In this document: piece by piece, positions 7,411 through 15,642 of the stretch | Position numbering within the stretch: position 1 is the first letter of the stretch | Layout: every line of letters starts with the position of its first letter | Source of the DNA: Candidatus Neptunochlamydia vexilliferae | GTDB taxonomy: Bacteria; Chlamydiota; Chlamydiia; Chlamydiales; Simkaniaceae | Direction of reading: 5' to 3' | Assembly: GCF_015356785.1 (NCBI RefSeq) | Contig: NZ_JAAEJV010000002.1 | Location: 1-64,000, forward strand | Length of the DNA stretch: 64,000 nucleotides | The notes under the pieces: generated by a model | Databases searched by the model: none | The model's input: the letters and a program-made list of their open reading frames with translations, nothing else | Told to the model about the DNA's origin: nothing | Made by a program: the position numbers and the translations under genes

Positions 7411-9771
7411 TTAATGCGTAAGTTGTTTAACCATTTGCGAGTGATCCATAGCAAGAGCAAGACTTTGAGCTTGCATAAGAAGGTGGTGTGTCTTTTGGGG
7501 AAGCCCTTTGAGTTTGAAGTAGGAAGCTGCATTGGCAAGCGTGTCGATGTGGTGGGCTTTGCTGGGGGCTGTTAGGAGGAAGGCTTTTTTGATATAGGGG
7601 CGTGCTTGGAGGGGGTTTTTAAGCTGAAGGTAGGCTTTTGCGAGCGTGTTGTAAATCTGCATAGCAACAGTGGGCTCGCTGAGGAAAGGGAGGTTTTTTT
7701 CAATGGTGTCAAGCCAATCTAGATCTTTAGGCCCCCTCTGTAGCTCGAGCTCTAGAAAATTTCTGGCGACCTCGAGGAAGCTGTTGGGGTTCGCGCACTT
7801 TTTTGCAGATTCTAAGGCTTTCTCTAGGTGGCGTGTTGCTTGGGACAGCCTTCCTGTTTTAAGGTAGATTTCCCCTAGGTTATTCCACCCTACCCATACA
7901 TCTTCTGGAATGTTAGACTGGAGAAGGTGGTTGATGCCCGATTCGATCTGTTGGATGCTTTTTTTCACTTCAACCCCTCGAGTTCCATTGATGGTTCCAA
8001 GAAGACACTCGATCCAACCGAGCGTTTGGGGATGGGAGGTTTTTTCCTTGACCTCTGACAGTTTTTGGGTGGCTTCTTCCCAGTTTCCTAGAAAATAGTG
8101 GGCCATTCCTTGGTGAAAAAGGGCCTCTAGCCCTTTTTCTTTGGAAGAGAGCGTTAGGGATTTTTCAAACTGGCCGAGTCTCCAGAGGAGATGGGCTTTG
8201 AGAAGGGGAGCTTGTAGAGGGGAAGGAATATCTAGAAGCTTTTGTGTTAGGGAGAGCTCTCCAACCTCTAAGAGGATTTCGGCGAGGTAAAGGGCGCTAG
8301 GGGTGAGGATACGAGCAGAGAAAAATATATCTGCTCCTTCTTTGAGGGTTGAGAGGTCTTTGGAAAGGATCTGAAATGTATTTTTTAGGGTGGTGTCAAA
8401 CTTGGGCTCATAACCAAAGCACTTGAGAGTCAGAATAAGACTTTGAGCGGCTCTAATGTTGTTGGGTAGCTTTTCACACTGTTTTTTCCAGTAGGATAGG
8501 GCTCCTTTTTTATTGAGCTTAAGTTGCTGAGATTCGACAAATTCAAGGAGACAGTTTCTTGGATGACATTCGCCATTTTCATAGAAAGTGAGCCCTATCT
8601 CTTCCAAAAACCTTAAGGTTTTTGGTTTGATTTTAAACGCTTTTAGAAAAAGGGCTTCGTCGATATAGAAACCAGCGGAGTAGAAGGCGGCCATTGCCCG
8701 CTTTTCTTCTTTAATACTCTGGTTTTTGGGGGCTCCATGCTCTTGGCTGAGAATGAGTGATAGTTCTTTATCGGTAAGAGGGGGAATATGGTACTCGATG
8801 TAGTCGGGGGAGCGAAAGGGAGAGGGAGAAAAAAAGATGGCTCGGAGTTGATTTTTCTTTAGGTCAGCGATCACCTTTTTTGCATTTTGAGGATCAGATG
8901 CCTCAAAAAGGAGGAGCTCATGCCGCTTCCTCTTTTCAAGAGGAGCGTTTAAGGGGAGAGGGATGGAGTGGATTTTTAGTTGGGCGCTTAGGGGCTCTCC
9001 GATAATCCAAAGGTTTTTTTCTGGGTTTTCGGCAAGAAGATCCTGAATTTCTGCATGGACCTCGGGGCGGACAATGGAGTCGTTTTGGATTGAAGACTCT
9101 AAAGGGGGAAAAAGGTCGATTTGGTGGACCCCTATGTTATACATCTCTGGTTCTGGAAGCTCTTTTTTTGCCATCTTTTCTCGCGTCATTTTAAAGAGAG
9201 CAGAGGGGGAGAGATCTGTTTTTCGAAGTGTGCTAAGGGTCTCGATCAATGCCTGGGTAAAGTAGCCATAGTGGCTTTCTATATCTTCATAGGAGGGGAA
9301 GATTCCTGAGGAAAAGAGGCAAAAGAGGTTTTTTTTTGAGTGAAGTGTCCCCTCCACCTCTTCCTTGAGTTTCGGGTTGAAGATCAGGTTGAGCCTTAAG
9401 TGACAGGCATCGATAAAAAGATAGGTATTGGTTGTACTTAAAACTCCTATTTTTAGGAGGAGTTCTTCAAGGCTATAGCCTTTTTCTGTTGAAAAGGCTA
9501 AGTAAGACTCGGGAGTCGCTTCTTTTGTCCGGTATCCATGCCCACAAAAATAAAAGAGAAGCTGAAAAGGCTCTTTTTTGTCTGCTAAGAGAGAAAGGGA
9601 TGTCTCTAAACTCTTCTCGTCTACTTTTCCTGTAAGAAGGGTCACATGACTTTCTGGAATTCCCCAGTGGATGAGCGCTCTTGCAAATGTAATTGCATCA
9701 CTTTCTGCTGCAGGTAAGGGGGCAGTCGGATAGTCAGAGATCCCAATAATGATCGCAAAGGTTGGGGGCAT
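7411..9771 (-). CDS. caspase-like protease with degenerate STAND region and TPR tail
   Basis: 786 aa from the ATG at 9771 (a TTG one codon earlier is also open). The N-terminus is a peptidase C14 (caspase/metacaspase) fold: IIIGISDY at the first strand, catalytic His78 in FYFCGHGY and catalytic Cys123 in LFIDACH. Residues about 240-420 look like a decayed STAND/NACHT NTPase: NLWIIGEPLSAQ stands where a P-loop should be but lacks GxGK(T/S), LLLFE stands where Walker B should be, and IPPLTDKELSLIL resembles the STAND winged-helix entry. From about 440 to the end are tandem TPR-like helical pairs. Caspase-STAND-repeat proteins act as ligand-triggered proteases in bacterial conflict systems; the downstream coiled-coil proteins are candidate partners or substrates. 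No good Shine-Dalgarno is visible. Confidence 0.85.
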   Translation of the reverse strand: MPPTFAIIIGISDYPTAPLPAAESDAITFARALIHWGIPESHVTLLTGKVDEKSLETSLSLLADKKEPFQLLFYFCGHGYRTKEATPESYLAFSTEKGYSLEELLLKIGVLSTTNTYLFIDACHLRLNLIFNPKLKEEVEGTLHSKKNLFCLFSSGIFPSYEDIESHYGYFTQALIETLSTLRKTDLSPSALFKMTREKMAKKELPEPEMYNIGVHQIDLFPPLESSIQNDSIVRPEVHAEIQDLLAENPEKNLWIIGEPLSAQLKIHSIPLPLNAPLEKRKRHELLLFEASDPQNAKKVIADLKKNQLRAIFFSPSPFRSPDYIEYHIPPLTDKELSLILSQEHGAPKNQSIKEEKRAMAAFYSAGFYIDEALFLKAFKIKPKTLRFLEEIGLTFYENGECHPRNCLLEFVESQQLKLNKKGALSYWKKQCEKLPNNIRAAQSLILTLKCFGYEPKFDTTLKNTFQILSKDLSTLKEGADIFFSARILTPSALYLAEILLEVGELSLTQKLLDIPSPLQAPLLKAHLLWRLGQFEKSLTLSSKEKGLEALFHQGMAHYFLGNWEEATQKLSEVKEKTSHPQTLGWIECLLGTINGTRGVEVKKSIQQIESGINHLLQSNIPEDVWVGWNNLGEIYLKTGRLSQATRHLEKALESAKKCANPNSFLEVARNFLELELQRGPKDLDWLDTIEKNLPFLSEPTVAMQIYNTLAKAYLQLKNPLQARPYIKKAFLLTAPSKAHHIDTLANAASYFKLKGLPQKTHHLLMQAQSLALAMDHSQMVKQLTH

Positions 9772-9873
9772 CAATTTTCACACGGTTGAACGCAAATCTA
9801 TAGAGAGATTAAAGAAACAAAACTTTATTGTGATCAGATTTTCTAGATTTTTTGACTTAAAAAATATCAAAAA

Positions 9874-9903
9874 TTGACATAAAAAATCATGTTTTGATAT
9901 AAA
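9874..9903 (+). promoter_or_regulatory. strong sigma70-like promoter for the 49-aa ORF
   Basis: TTGACA at 9874-9879, an 18-bp spacer and TATAAA at 9898-9903. ATCAAAA and TTTTGAT halves flank the -35, a possible operator. The core matches the promoter of the 1220-aa gene. Confidence 0.65.
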
Positions 9904-9939
9904 GTGTGACAGAACAAATCCTAATAGGAGGAGAGTGTC

Positions 9940-10089
9940 ATGAGTGAATATTTTTATCTTCCAAGTGGACAAAGCCAGAGCCAGCAGACAATCTCAACAG
10001 ATGAGATTATCTTAGGGATGTATGGTGTGTTGATTCAGCCAGAGTTATTAGGTACTGATTGCCAAGAGAGTGTCGAGGAAGGACTTTAG
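9940..10089 (+). CDS. small 49-aa protein, unknown
   Basis: Reads MSEYFYLPSGQSQSQQTIST, then DEIILGMYGVLIQPELLGTD and ends QESVEEGL. It has an AGGAGG (9927-9932) at good distance from the ATG and a near-consensus promoter at 9874-9903, both stronger than those of most genes in the window, so it is probably expressed. It is transcribed divergently from the caspase-like gene and its 3' end overlaps the 3' end of the XRE regulator by 42 bases. No family recognised. It could be a regulatory or sensor peptide of the caspase locus; that is a guess from position. Confidence 0.55.
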   Translation: MSEYFYLPSGQSQSQQTISTDEIILGMYGVLIQPELLGTDCQESVEEGL

Positions 10090-10479
10090 AAATTGCTCTC
10101 TTTGAGCGGGTGGGAATTGACTTGCTTGCTCGTAGAGTTTTGAAACGAGTGTCCCTTTTTGCTTGGCATTTAAGGGGCGCTGCAATTGGGAATTTTTCTC
10201 TTCTACAAGAACAACGATATCATTGAGGAGTAAAGAGGCATTTTGAGGGTTTTCTTGGGAGCTTTTTTCTTCTTCTTTTAAAAAGGATTCGGGTTGGATA
10301 TCTAGGGCTTTTGATACCTTCATTAAATAGTCAAGGGTAAGACTCCGTCTCCCTCGCTCGATTCTTCCCACCTTTTGGTGGTCTTCCCCCATTTTTTCAG
10401 CAAGCTTGTTGACAGTCAGTCCTCTAGATCTCCGTACTTCTCGAAGCTTTGAATAAATATTTTTTTCTTCCATACTCAT
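10048..10479 (-). CDS. XRE-family transcriptional regulator
   Basis: 143 aa. Residues about 10-65 form a Cro/CI-type helix-turn-helix: LREVRRSRGLTVNKLAEKMG, then HQKVGRIERGRRSLTLDYLMKVSKALDI. The rest is helical and probably mediates dimerisation. Its own promoter (TTGACA-17-TAAAAT, 10499-10527) carries two TGAA(G)CCAAAA motifs, one in the spacer and one after the -10, suggesting autoregulation. It lies between the caspase island and the ATPase cassette; a role in controlling the caspase locus is plausible but not shown. Confidence 0.85.
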   Translation of the reverse strand: MSMEEKNIYSKLREVRRSRGLTVNKLAEKMGEDHQKVGRIERGRRSLTLDYLMKVSKALDIQPESFLKEEEKSSQENPQNASLLLNDIVVLVEEKNSQLQRPLNAKQKGTLVSKLYEQASQFPPAQREQFLKSFLDTLLAIST

Positions 10480-10483
10480 TTAG

Positions 10484-10527
10484 TGAAGTTTTGGCTTCAT
10501 TTTAAGCTTTTTTGGTTCATTTGTCAA
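10484..10527 (-). promoter_or_regulatory. promoter and probable operator of the XRE gene
   Basis: Minus strand: TTGACA (10522-10527), 17-bp spacer, TAAAAT (10499-10504). TGAACCAAAAAAG in the spacer and TGAAGCCAAAACTTCA just downstream are repeated half-sites; the second is also an inverted repeat (TGAAG/CTTCA). Confidence 0.6.
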
Positions 10528-10534
10528 TTAGGAA

Positions 10535-10582
10535 TTAAACGAAGTTTAGGGAAACCTGGGCGTTATCAAGAATTTCCTTGGC
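10535..10582 (-). pseudogene. duplicated 3' end of the kinase gene
   Basis: Minus strand reads [15 protein letters not shown] and then TAA. The genuine end of the kinase gene at 11957 reads [15 protein letters not shown] and TAG. A 29-base block (10551-10579 versus 11973-12001) is identical; the last codons differ mostly at third positions, so the copies match as protein more than as DNA. It lies on the far side of the ATPase cassette and marks the site of its insertion. Confidence 0.85.
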
Positions 10583-10597
10583 GATTGAATGAGGTCT

Positions 10598-10630
10598 TGA
10601 CCAAAAGTTATATCCATGTGAAAATGGTCA
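10598..10630 (+). repeat. left inverted terminal motif of the ATPase cassette
   Basis: A 33-bp stretch beginning TGACCA and ending TGGTCA with ATCCATGTGAAAATGGTCA at its right end. It matches the reverse complement of 11907-11938 in most positions (identical TGAAAATGGTCA end). It ends three bases before the ATPase start codon, so it could also serve as an operator. Confidence 0.75.
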
Positions 10631-10633
10631 GAA

Positions 10634-11863
10634 ATGGAAAAGTCTTTTACACGGCGTCTTTATCGCCCCTTAATCGAGCATCATTTTAAGGAATACCGCC
10701 AAATGGTTTTTCTTATGGGCCCCAGGCAAGTGGGAAAAACCACGCTCTGCCGAACCCTTCCGGGAGTGGCAGAAAGCGATACAGTTTATCTCAACTGGGA
10801 TAACCTCGATCATCGAGAGCTTATTTTAAAAGGACCCAAGAAAATTGCCGAAGCGATCGATCTAAATAAGGCAAGAAAACATCCCCCTTTTTTAATGCTT
10901 GATGAAATCCATAAATATTCGGATTGGAAAACCCTTCTCAAGGGCTTTTTCGATACTTATTCCCACTATGGGGAGATTAAAATTGTCGTGACTGGAAGTG
11001 CTCGTTTAGATGTCTACAAAACTGGAGGCGATAGTCTAATGGGACGCTATTTAAGGTATCGCGTTCACCCTTTTTCTTGCGGCGAGCTCATTACCAGCAG
11101 CCCCTTTGAGGGAAAGATCCGACCTCCTTCAAAATTAAATGATGATGAGTTTAATGCTCTTTTTACCTTTGGAGGGTTTCCTGAGCCTTTATTTAAAGGA
11201 GAAATGGACTTTTACCGGGGCTGGAGCCAGCTCCGACTCCAGCAACTATTCTATGAAGATGTTCGAGACCTTACCAATGTACAAGAGATCAAACAGATGG
11301 AACTTTTAGGTGCTATCATTTCTCAACAAACCGGGTCCCTCTGTAGTTATACCTCTCTCTCGAAAAAAGTGCGGGTCTCGATTGAGACAATCCGTCGATG
11401 GCTCAATACCCTTAGACTTATGTACTATTGTTTCACCATTCAACCCTGGTCAAAAAATATCACCCGCTCCCTTTTAAAGGATCCCAAGGCTTATTTATGG
11501 GATTGGTCTCTTGTTCCCGACAAAGGAGCTCGTGCTGAAAATTTCATTGCCTCTCACCTTCTAAAGACCTGCCACTACTGGACCGATAAAGGGGAAGGAG
11601 ACTTCGGCCTCTATTTCTTGAGAGACAAAGAAAAGCGAGAAGTTGACTTTCTTGTGACCAAAAATGATATTCCTTGGTTCCTTGTTGAAGTTAAGCAGTC
11701 TAAACAGAGTCTTTCTCCGGACCTTACCTATTTTTTTAAGATGACAGGAGCAAAGCATGCCTTCCAAGTCGTTATGGATGCTCCTTATGAGGAAGTCGAT
11801 TGCTTTAGCTACGATCGCCCCATAGTGGTTTCTGCAAAAACATTTTTATCTCAACTTGTTTAA
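10634..11863 (+). CDS. AAA ATPase with DUF4143 domain
   Basis: 409 aa, intact. Walker A is GPRQVGKTT (about residues 30-38) and Walker B is FLMLDEIHK (about 87-95); GSARLDVYKTGGDSLMGRY follows as sensor region. The C-terminal DUF4143 part includes a winged-helix stretch (SLSKKVRVSIETIRRWLNTL) and a restriction-endonuclease-like motif REVDFLV...FLVEVKQS. Proteins of this family are widespread, often multicopy and of unknown function. The gene is bracketed by inverted motifs and by a duplication of the neighbouring kinase gene tail, which marks it as a mobile cassette. Confidence 0.9.
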   Translation: MEKSFTRRLYRPLIEHHFKEYRQMVFLMGPRQVGKTTLCRTLPGVAESDTVYLNWDNLDHRELILKGPKKIAEAIDLNKARKHPPFLMLDEIHKYSDWKTLLKGFFDTYSHYGEIKIVVTGSARLDVYKTGGDSLMGRYLRYRVHPFSCGELITSSPFEGKIRPPSKLNDDEFNALFTFGGFPEPLFKGEMDFYRGWSQLRLQQLFYEDVRDLTNVQEIKQMELLGAIISQQTGSLCSYTSLSKKVRVSIETIRRWLNTLRLMYYCFTIQPWSKNITRSLLKDPKAYLWDWSLVPDKGARAENFIASHLLKTCHYWTDKGEGDFGLYFLRDKEKREVDFLVTKNDIPWFLVEVKQSKQSLSPDLTYFFKMTGAKHAFQVVMDAPYEEVDCFSYDRPIVVSAKTFLSQLV

Positions 11864-11874
11864 AGTAAGTGATT

Positions 11875-11938
11875 TGACCAATTTCTCATCCATATGAAAT
11901 TAGTCTTGACCATTTTCATATGGATGAGAAATTGGTCA
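11875..11938. repeat. right terminal palindrome of the ATPase cassette
   Basis: Two inverted copies of the cassette motif: 11875-11899 reads TGACCAATTTCTCATCCATA onward and 11907-11938 is its reverse complement, giving a 25-bp perfect stem with a short loop. It can serve as a bidirectional terminator between the convergent ATPase and kinase genes. The right arm is the inverted partner of 10598-10630. Confidence 0.8.
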
Positions 11939-11956
11939 GGGTGGAAATTTTAAGGT

Positions 11957-14551
11957 CTAGAAAAAATTGAGAGAAACCTGGGCGTTATCAAGAATTTCCT
12001 TAGCGCACGCCTCATAATGGGTCCCCTTCTCTGAATTTCCTAGGCAGTGGTGGTAGAGAGAGAGTTGCTTATAGAGCTGGAACTTCTCCCAGACAAAGGC
12101 GTTTTTCATCCAGGGATCGAGGTATCCTTTAAGGAAGTGACCTAGGAGGGCTGGAGTGGGAGGGAAGGGGGTCTCTAGAAGGGGCTCGAAGTGGGCAAGG
12201 GCGGCCTCCTCTCCTTCGGTGAGAGCGAGGTAACACCCTTGGAGCATAAAGTAGATCGAGGAGGGGTCCTCAGTGGGCTTGTTTTTCAGCTCTTTGGCTG
12301 CTTTTTTGGGGTCTCCTTTGAGTAAAGCTTCCCAGGCAGGGGGAAGGGGAATGTCCAAGGTGAGTTTTTTTTCGTCGGGGTACTTGGTTTTCAGGATAAA
12401 GTCGATCAGCTTCGGATAGCCGAGCTCTTGCAGGGCACGGAGGGCATTTTCCAGGAGGAGGAGACGGTGTTTGTAGTCTTTGGGAAGGGGATGGGTCAAT
12501 TCGTAGAGGCTGGAGGGGCGGGCAAGCCAAAAGGCAAGGTTAATGGCGGTGTGGATCTCCTCTTCTTTTTCGTCGGCGCCACTTGGAAGGGGGGCGATAA
12601 AGGGGAGTTCTTCCCAGCTCATCTTAAGATTTTTGATCAGCCGCTTTGTTTCGGCAAGGTGGCAGATGCGGGGAAGGTGGCGGAGGGCGAGGAGGGCAAA
12701 GGCATAAGCCCCCATCCGGTTTTTTTGGGCTGTTTCATGGAGGCGGAAAAGGATGTGCTCATCAAGAACATGGCGCAAAGGGTGCTTCGGAAACTTCCGA
12801 ATGGCGAGCTCTAGACATTTGACCTCTTCTTCGAGATTTCCTTCTGCTTGGTAGACAAGAGATTTCCCCAGATATTCCAAAGGAGCTCCGGGCCCTTTGT
12901 AGAGCCGTTCAAATTCGTTGAGGGCACTTTCTAAATCGCCTTCTTGGATAAAGGCATAGCCTGCGCGGAAGATCGCCTCTCGCCCTTCAGGGCGCCCCTT
13001 AAAGGAGTGGGCAATTCGGCGGTACTCGGTGATCGCCCGCTCATAATCTTTGTTGAGGAGAAAGGCATCGGGGATGGAGAGGCAGTTAATGAGGACATTT
13101 TGACTCCCGGTTGAAAGTTCGATCGGGGAGATCTCAAACTCGGTATCTTTGGAGACAATTCCAAAACGGCCGCCAACAAGGGGAACATGGCTCGTATAGG
13201 AGAGCTTTTGCTCCCCATTAATGGTGAGGGTGATTTGGTTCTCTTGCCGCTGGGCTGCGATGGTGTAGGGGACCCCTGGCTCTAAAAAGAGATCATCGAT
13301 GCGGGAGACCTCGATATTATCGCGGAAGAGCTTGGCACCTGGGTTTTCTTTTGAGCCGATCCAAAAGAGGTACCCCTTTTGTAAACTCTGTTGTCCACTG
13401 TTTTCGGGAACGCACATGAGAATCCCGATTCCGCCCCCTTTTTCTTCGATCTGGATCTTTGTTTTGACCTGAATATTTCCTGAATAGGAGGCTTTGGAAA
13501 GGGTGAGGAGGATCCACTCCATCACCCCTGCGTAACGGGAAATGGCCATCTGCTTGGTGAGCATGACCGTTTCCTGAAACTCCCAATCTTTTTCTTCATG
13601 GATGTTGAAGGTTTCGGCGGGGACCCAGTCGGGACGTCCTTGAATGTAGAGTTGAAGCTCGTTAATGATTTCTCCTACTGAATCGAACCGCTTTTCTGGG
13701 TTGGGGTGGAGGCAGCGGTGAACAATCCGACAGAGCTGCTGAGTAATGTCTCGATAGGGAGCCTCTTCTTGGGGATCGATCCGGGGTTCCGCCCCATGTT
13801 TCATGAGCTGCTCGCGCCACGCTTTAATCGTGTCGGGCCGCCTGTAGGGGACATGAAGGGTAAGCATAAAGTGGAGGATGACTCCTAGAGAATAGATATC
13901 GGTTTTAATCGATGCGGGCTCTTTAAAGGCTCGTTCGGGGGCCATATACTCGATCGTTCCGGCAGCACCGCGGGGGTTGGTTTGCCCTTCAGCGCGGGGC
14001 GCATCTCCATTCTCTTCTTCAGGGTTGTAAATGTGTGTAGCAACCCCCCAGTCAAGGATGGTCACCTCGTTATGCTTTCCAATGATGATGTTGCCGGGCT
14101 TCAAATCGCGGTGGATAAATCCTTTCGAATGGGTATACTCAACCCCTTGGCAGATATTTAAGAAGACGAGCATGAGTGAGGGGATCGAATGTCCCATCAC
14201 GGTCGGGGGAAGTCCTTGCTGGTCGGCAAGGCGGGCTTTAATGAGGATCATTTGCAACGTCTCTCCCTCTAAGAAGGGCATCGTATAGTAGAGGTCCTCT
14301 TCCGACTCGCACAGCTCATAGATAGGAATGATCGCGGGATGGGCAAGTTGTGCGGGGATCCGCACCTCTTTTTTAAACCGGATGCGGGTTTTTTCTTTCC
14401 CTCTCCGTTTCGGAGCAATCCGTTTAAGAGCGACTTTTCGATCGCAGACCGGATCGTGGGCCAAAAAGACCTCTCCCATCCCTCCCGAACCGATCATTTC
14501 AAGGAGGGTGTAACGTCCTAATTGCATGGGGAACTGATACTCATCTGCCAT
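11957..14551 (-). CDS. pknD: PknD-type Ser/Thr protein kinase
   Basis: 864 aa from ATG 14551 (an upstream in-frame ATG at 14599 would add 16 residues that do not fit the family). Kinase domain at about 12-300: [11 protein letters not shown] glycine loop, VALKRI Lys, [11 protein letters not shown] catalytic loop, then DWG in place of DFG, and GTIEYMAPE. About 350-500 is a LamG/concanavalin-like beta region ([30 protein letters not shown]). The C-terminal half is TPR-like ([16 protein letters not shown]). This fits chlamydial PknD in length and layout. The C-terminus was probably replaced or rebuilt by the adjacent cassette. It starts divergently from trpS. Confidence 0.9.
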   Translation of the reverse strand: MADEYQFPMQLGRYTLLEMIGSGGMGEVFLAHDPVCDRKVALKRIAPKRRGKEKTRIRFKKEVRIPAQLAHPAIIPIYELCESEEDLYYTMPFLEGETLQMILIKARLADQQGLPPTVMGHSIPSLMLVFLNICQGVEYTHSKGFIHRDLKPGNIIIGKHNEVTILDWGVATHIYNPEEENGDAPRAEGQTNPRGAAGTIEYMAPERAFKEPASIKTDIYSLGVILHFMLTLHVPYRRPDTIKAWREQLMKHGAEPRIDPQEEAPYRDITQQLCRIVHRCLHPNPEKRFDSVGEIINELQLYIQGRPDWVPAETFNIHEEKDWEFQETVMLTKQMAISRYAGVMEWILLTLSKASYSGNIQVKTKIQIEEKGGGIGILMCVPENSGQQSLQKGYLFWIGSKENPGAKLFRDNIEVSRIDDLFLEPGVPYTIAAQRQENQITLTINGEQKLSYTSHVPLVGGRFGIVSKDTEFEISPIELSTGSQNVLINCLSIPDAFLLNKDYERAITEYRRIAHSFKGRPEGREAIFRAGYAFIQEGDLESALNEFERLYKGPGAPLEYLGKSLVYQAEGNLEEEVKCLELAIRKFPKHPLRHVLDEHILFRLHETAQKNRMGAYAFALLALRHLPRICHLAETKRLIKNLKMSWEELPFIAPLPSGADEKEEEIHTAINLAFWLARPSSLYELTHPLPKDYKHRLLLLENALRALQELGYPKLIDFILKTKYPDEKKLTLDIPLPPAWEALLKGDPKKAAKELKNKPTEDPSSIYFMLQGCYLALTEGEEAALAHFEPLLETPFPPTPALLGHFLKGYLDPWMKNAFVWEKFQLYKQLSLYHHCLGNSEKGTHYEACAKEILDNAQVSLNFF

Positions 14552-14614
14552 GTCAGCACCATACCAAACACTTTCCCCTTTATTCAAACGAAAAGTCATG
14601 CTATATTCCGTTTC

Positions 14615-15622
14615 ATGGCAAAAAAAGAGATAATTCTAACCGGTGACCGACCCACAGGCCCCCTCCACTTGGGCCATTTTGTCGGCTCCCTCCGCTCCCG
14701 CGTCGAGCTGCAAGAAAGCTGCGACCAATATGTGATGATCGCCGATATGCAGGCGCTGACCGACCATGCTAAAGAGGCTGAAAAGGTGCGGGCAAGTGTC
14801 TTTCAAGTGGCCCTTGACTACCTCGCTGTTGGGATCGATCCCGCCCAGTCAACCCTCTGTATTCAGTCATGCATCCCCGCCCTTTCTGAGCTCACCATGT
14901 ACTACCTTAACCTCGTCACCTGGAACCGCCTGAAGCATAACCCCACCGTGAAGCAAGAGATCGTCCAAAAAGGGTTTGGAGAAAGTGTCCCCGCCGGCTT
15001 TATGACCTATCCGATCTCCCAAGCAGCTGACATCACCGCCTTCCGCGCGACCCTCGTTCCCGTTGGAGAAGACCAAAAGCCCATGATCGAGCAGACCAAT
15101 GAAGTGGTCCGCGCTTTTAACCGCACTTACAAGTGCGACGTTTTAGTCGAAGCCAAAGCGCTTATCCCCAAAATTGCCCGCCTTCCCGGAATCGACGGGC
15201 AAGCCAAAATGAGCAAATCACTGAATAATGCGATCTACCTGAGCGATGGTCCCGATAAAGTTGCCAAGAAGGTGAAGAAGATGTACACCGACCCCAACCA
15301 TTTAAGGGTGGAAGACCCCGGTAAGGTCGAGGGAAACCCCGTCTTCAGCTATCTCGATGCCTTTGGAACCGACCTCGAGAAAATTGCCGAGCTTAAAACC
15401 CACTACGAAAGGGGAGGATTGGGTGATGGAACGGTCAAAAAATATCTACTAGAAGTCTTCCTGGAGTTCCTCGAGCCGATCCATAAAAGACGGGCCAATT
15501 TTGAAAATGATGAGGCCGGTGTCATGGAAATTCTTAAAAAGGGGACCGAAAAGGCTAATGAAACCGCCTCCAAAACACTTTCTGCTGTCAAAAGAGCAAT
15601 AGGGGTTGACTACTTTCTTTAA
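14615..15622 (+). CDS. trpS: tryptophanyl-tRNA synthetase
   Basis: 335 aa from ATG 14615; an upstream in-frame ATG at 14522 would add 31 residues that do not fit the family and overlap the kinase gene. Class Ib synthetase charging tRNA-Trp. HIGH-type motif [12 protein letters not shown] at about residue 13, KMSKS motif AKMSKSL at about 200. TATATT at 14602-14607 lies only 8 bases before the start, so if it is the -10 the message would be leaderless. Confidence 0.95.
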   Translation: MAKKEIILTGDRPTGPLHLGHFVGSLRSRVELQESCDQYVMIADMQALTDHAKEAEKVRASVFQVALDYLAVGIDPAQSTLCIQSCIPALSELTMYYLNLVTWNRLKHNPTVKQEIVQKGFGESVPAGFMTYPISQAADITAFRATLVPVGEDQKPMIEQTNEVVRAFNRTYKCDVLVEAKALIPKIARLPGIDGQAKMSKSLNNAIYLSDGPDKVAKKVKKMYTDPNHLRVEDPGKVEGNPVFSYLDAFGTDLEKIAELKTHYERGGLGDGTVKKYLLEVFLEFLEPIHKRRANFENDEAGVMEILKKGTEKANETASKTLSAVKRAIGVDYFL

Positions 15623-15642
15623 AAGTTTTTATAATCGGTGCC

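Larger units (their letters stand above)
10583..11972 (+). mobile_element. DUF4143 ATPase cassette inserted at the kinase 3' end
   Basis: About 1.4 kb lying between two copies of the kinase C-terminal coding sequence (10535-10582 and 11957-12004), with inverted terminal motifs near both ends and a single intact gene. The arrangement parallels integrases that enter the 3' end of a gene and restore it from the element. No integrase or transposase is present in the cassette. Confidence 0.65.

Noticed and set aside
7248-7538. 96-codon frame on the minus strand between caspase and coiled-coil genes
   Set aside because: It overlaps the caspase 3' end in another frame and has no recognisable composition or ribosome site.
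12428-12814. 128-codon plus-strand frame inside the kinase gene
   Set aside because: Antisense shadow of the well-supported kinase reading frame.
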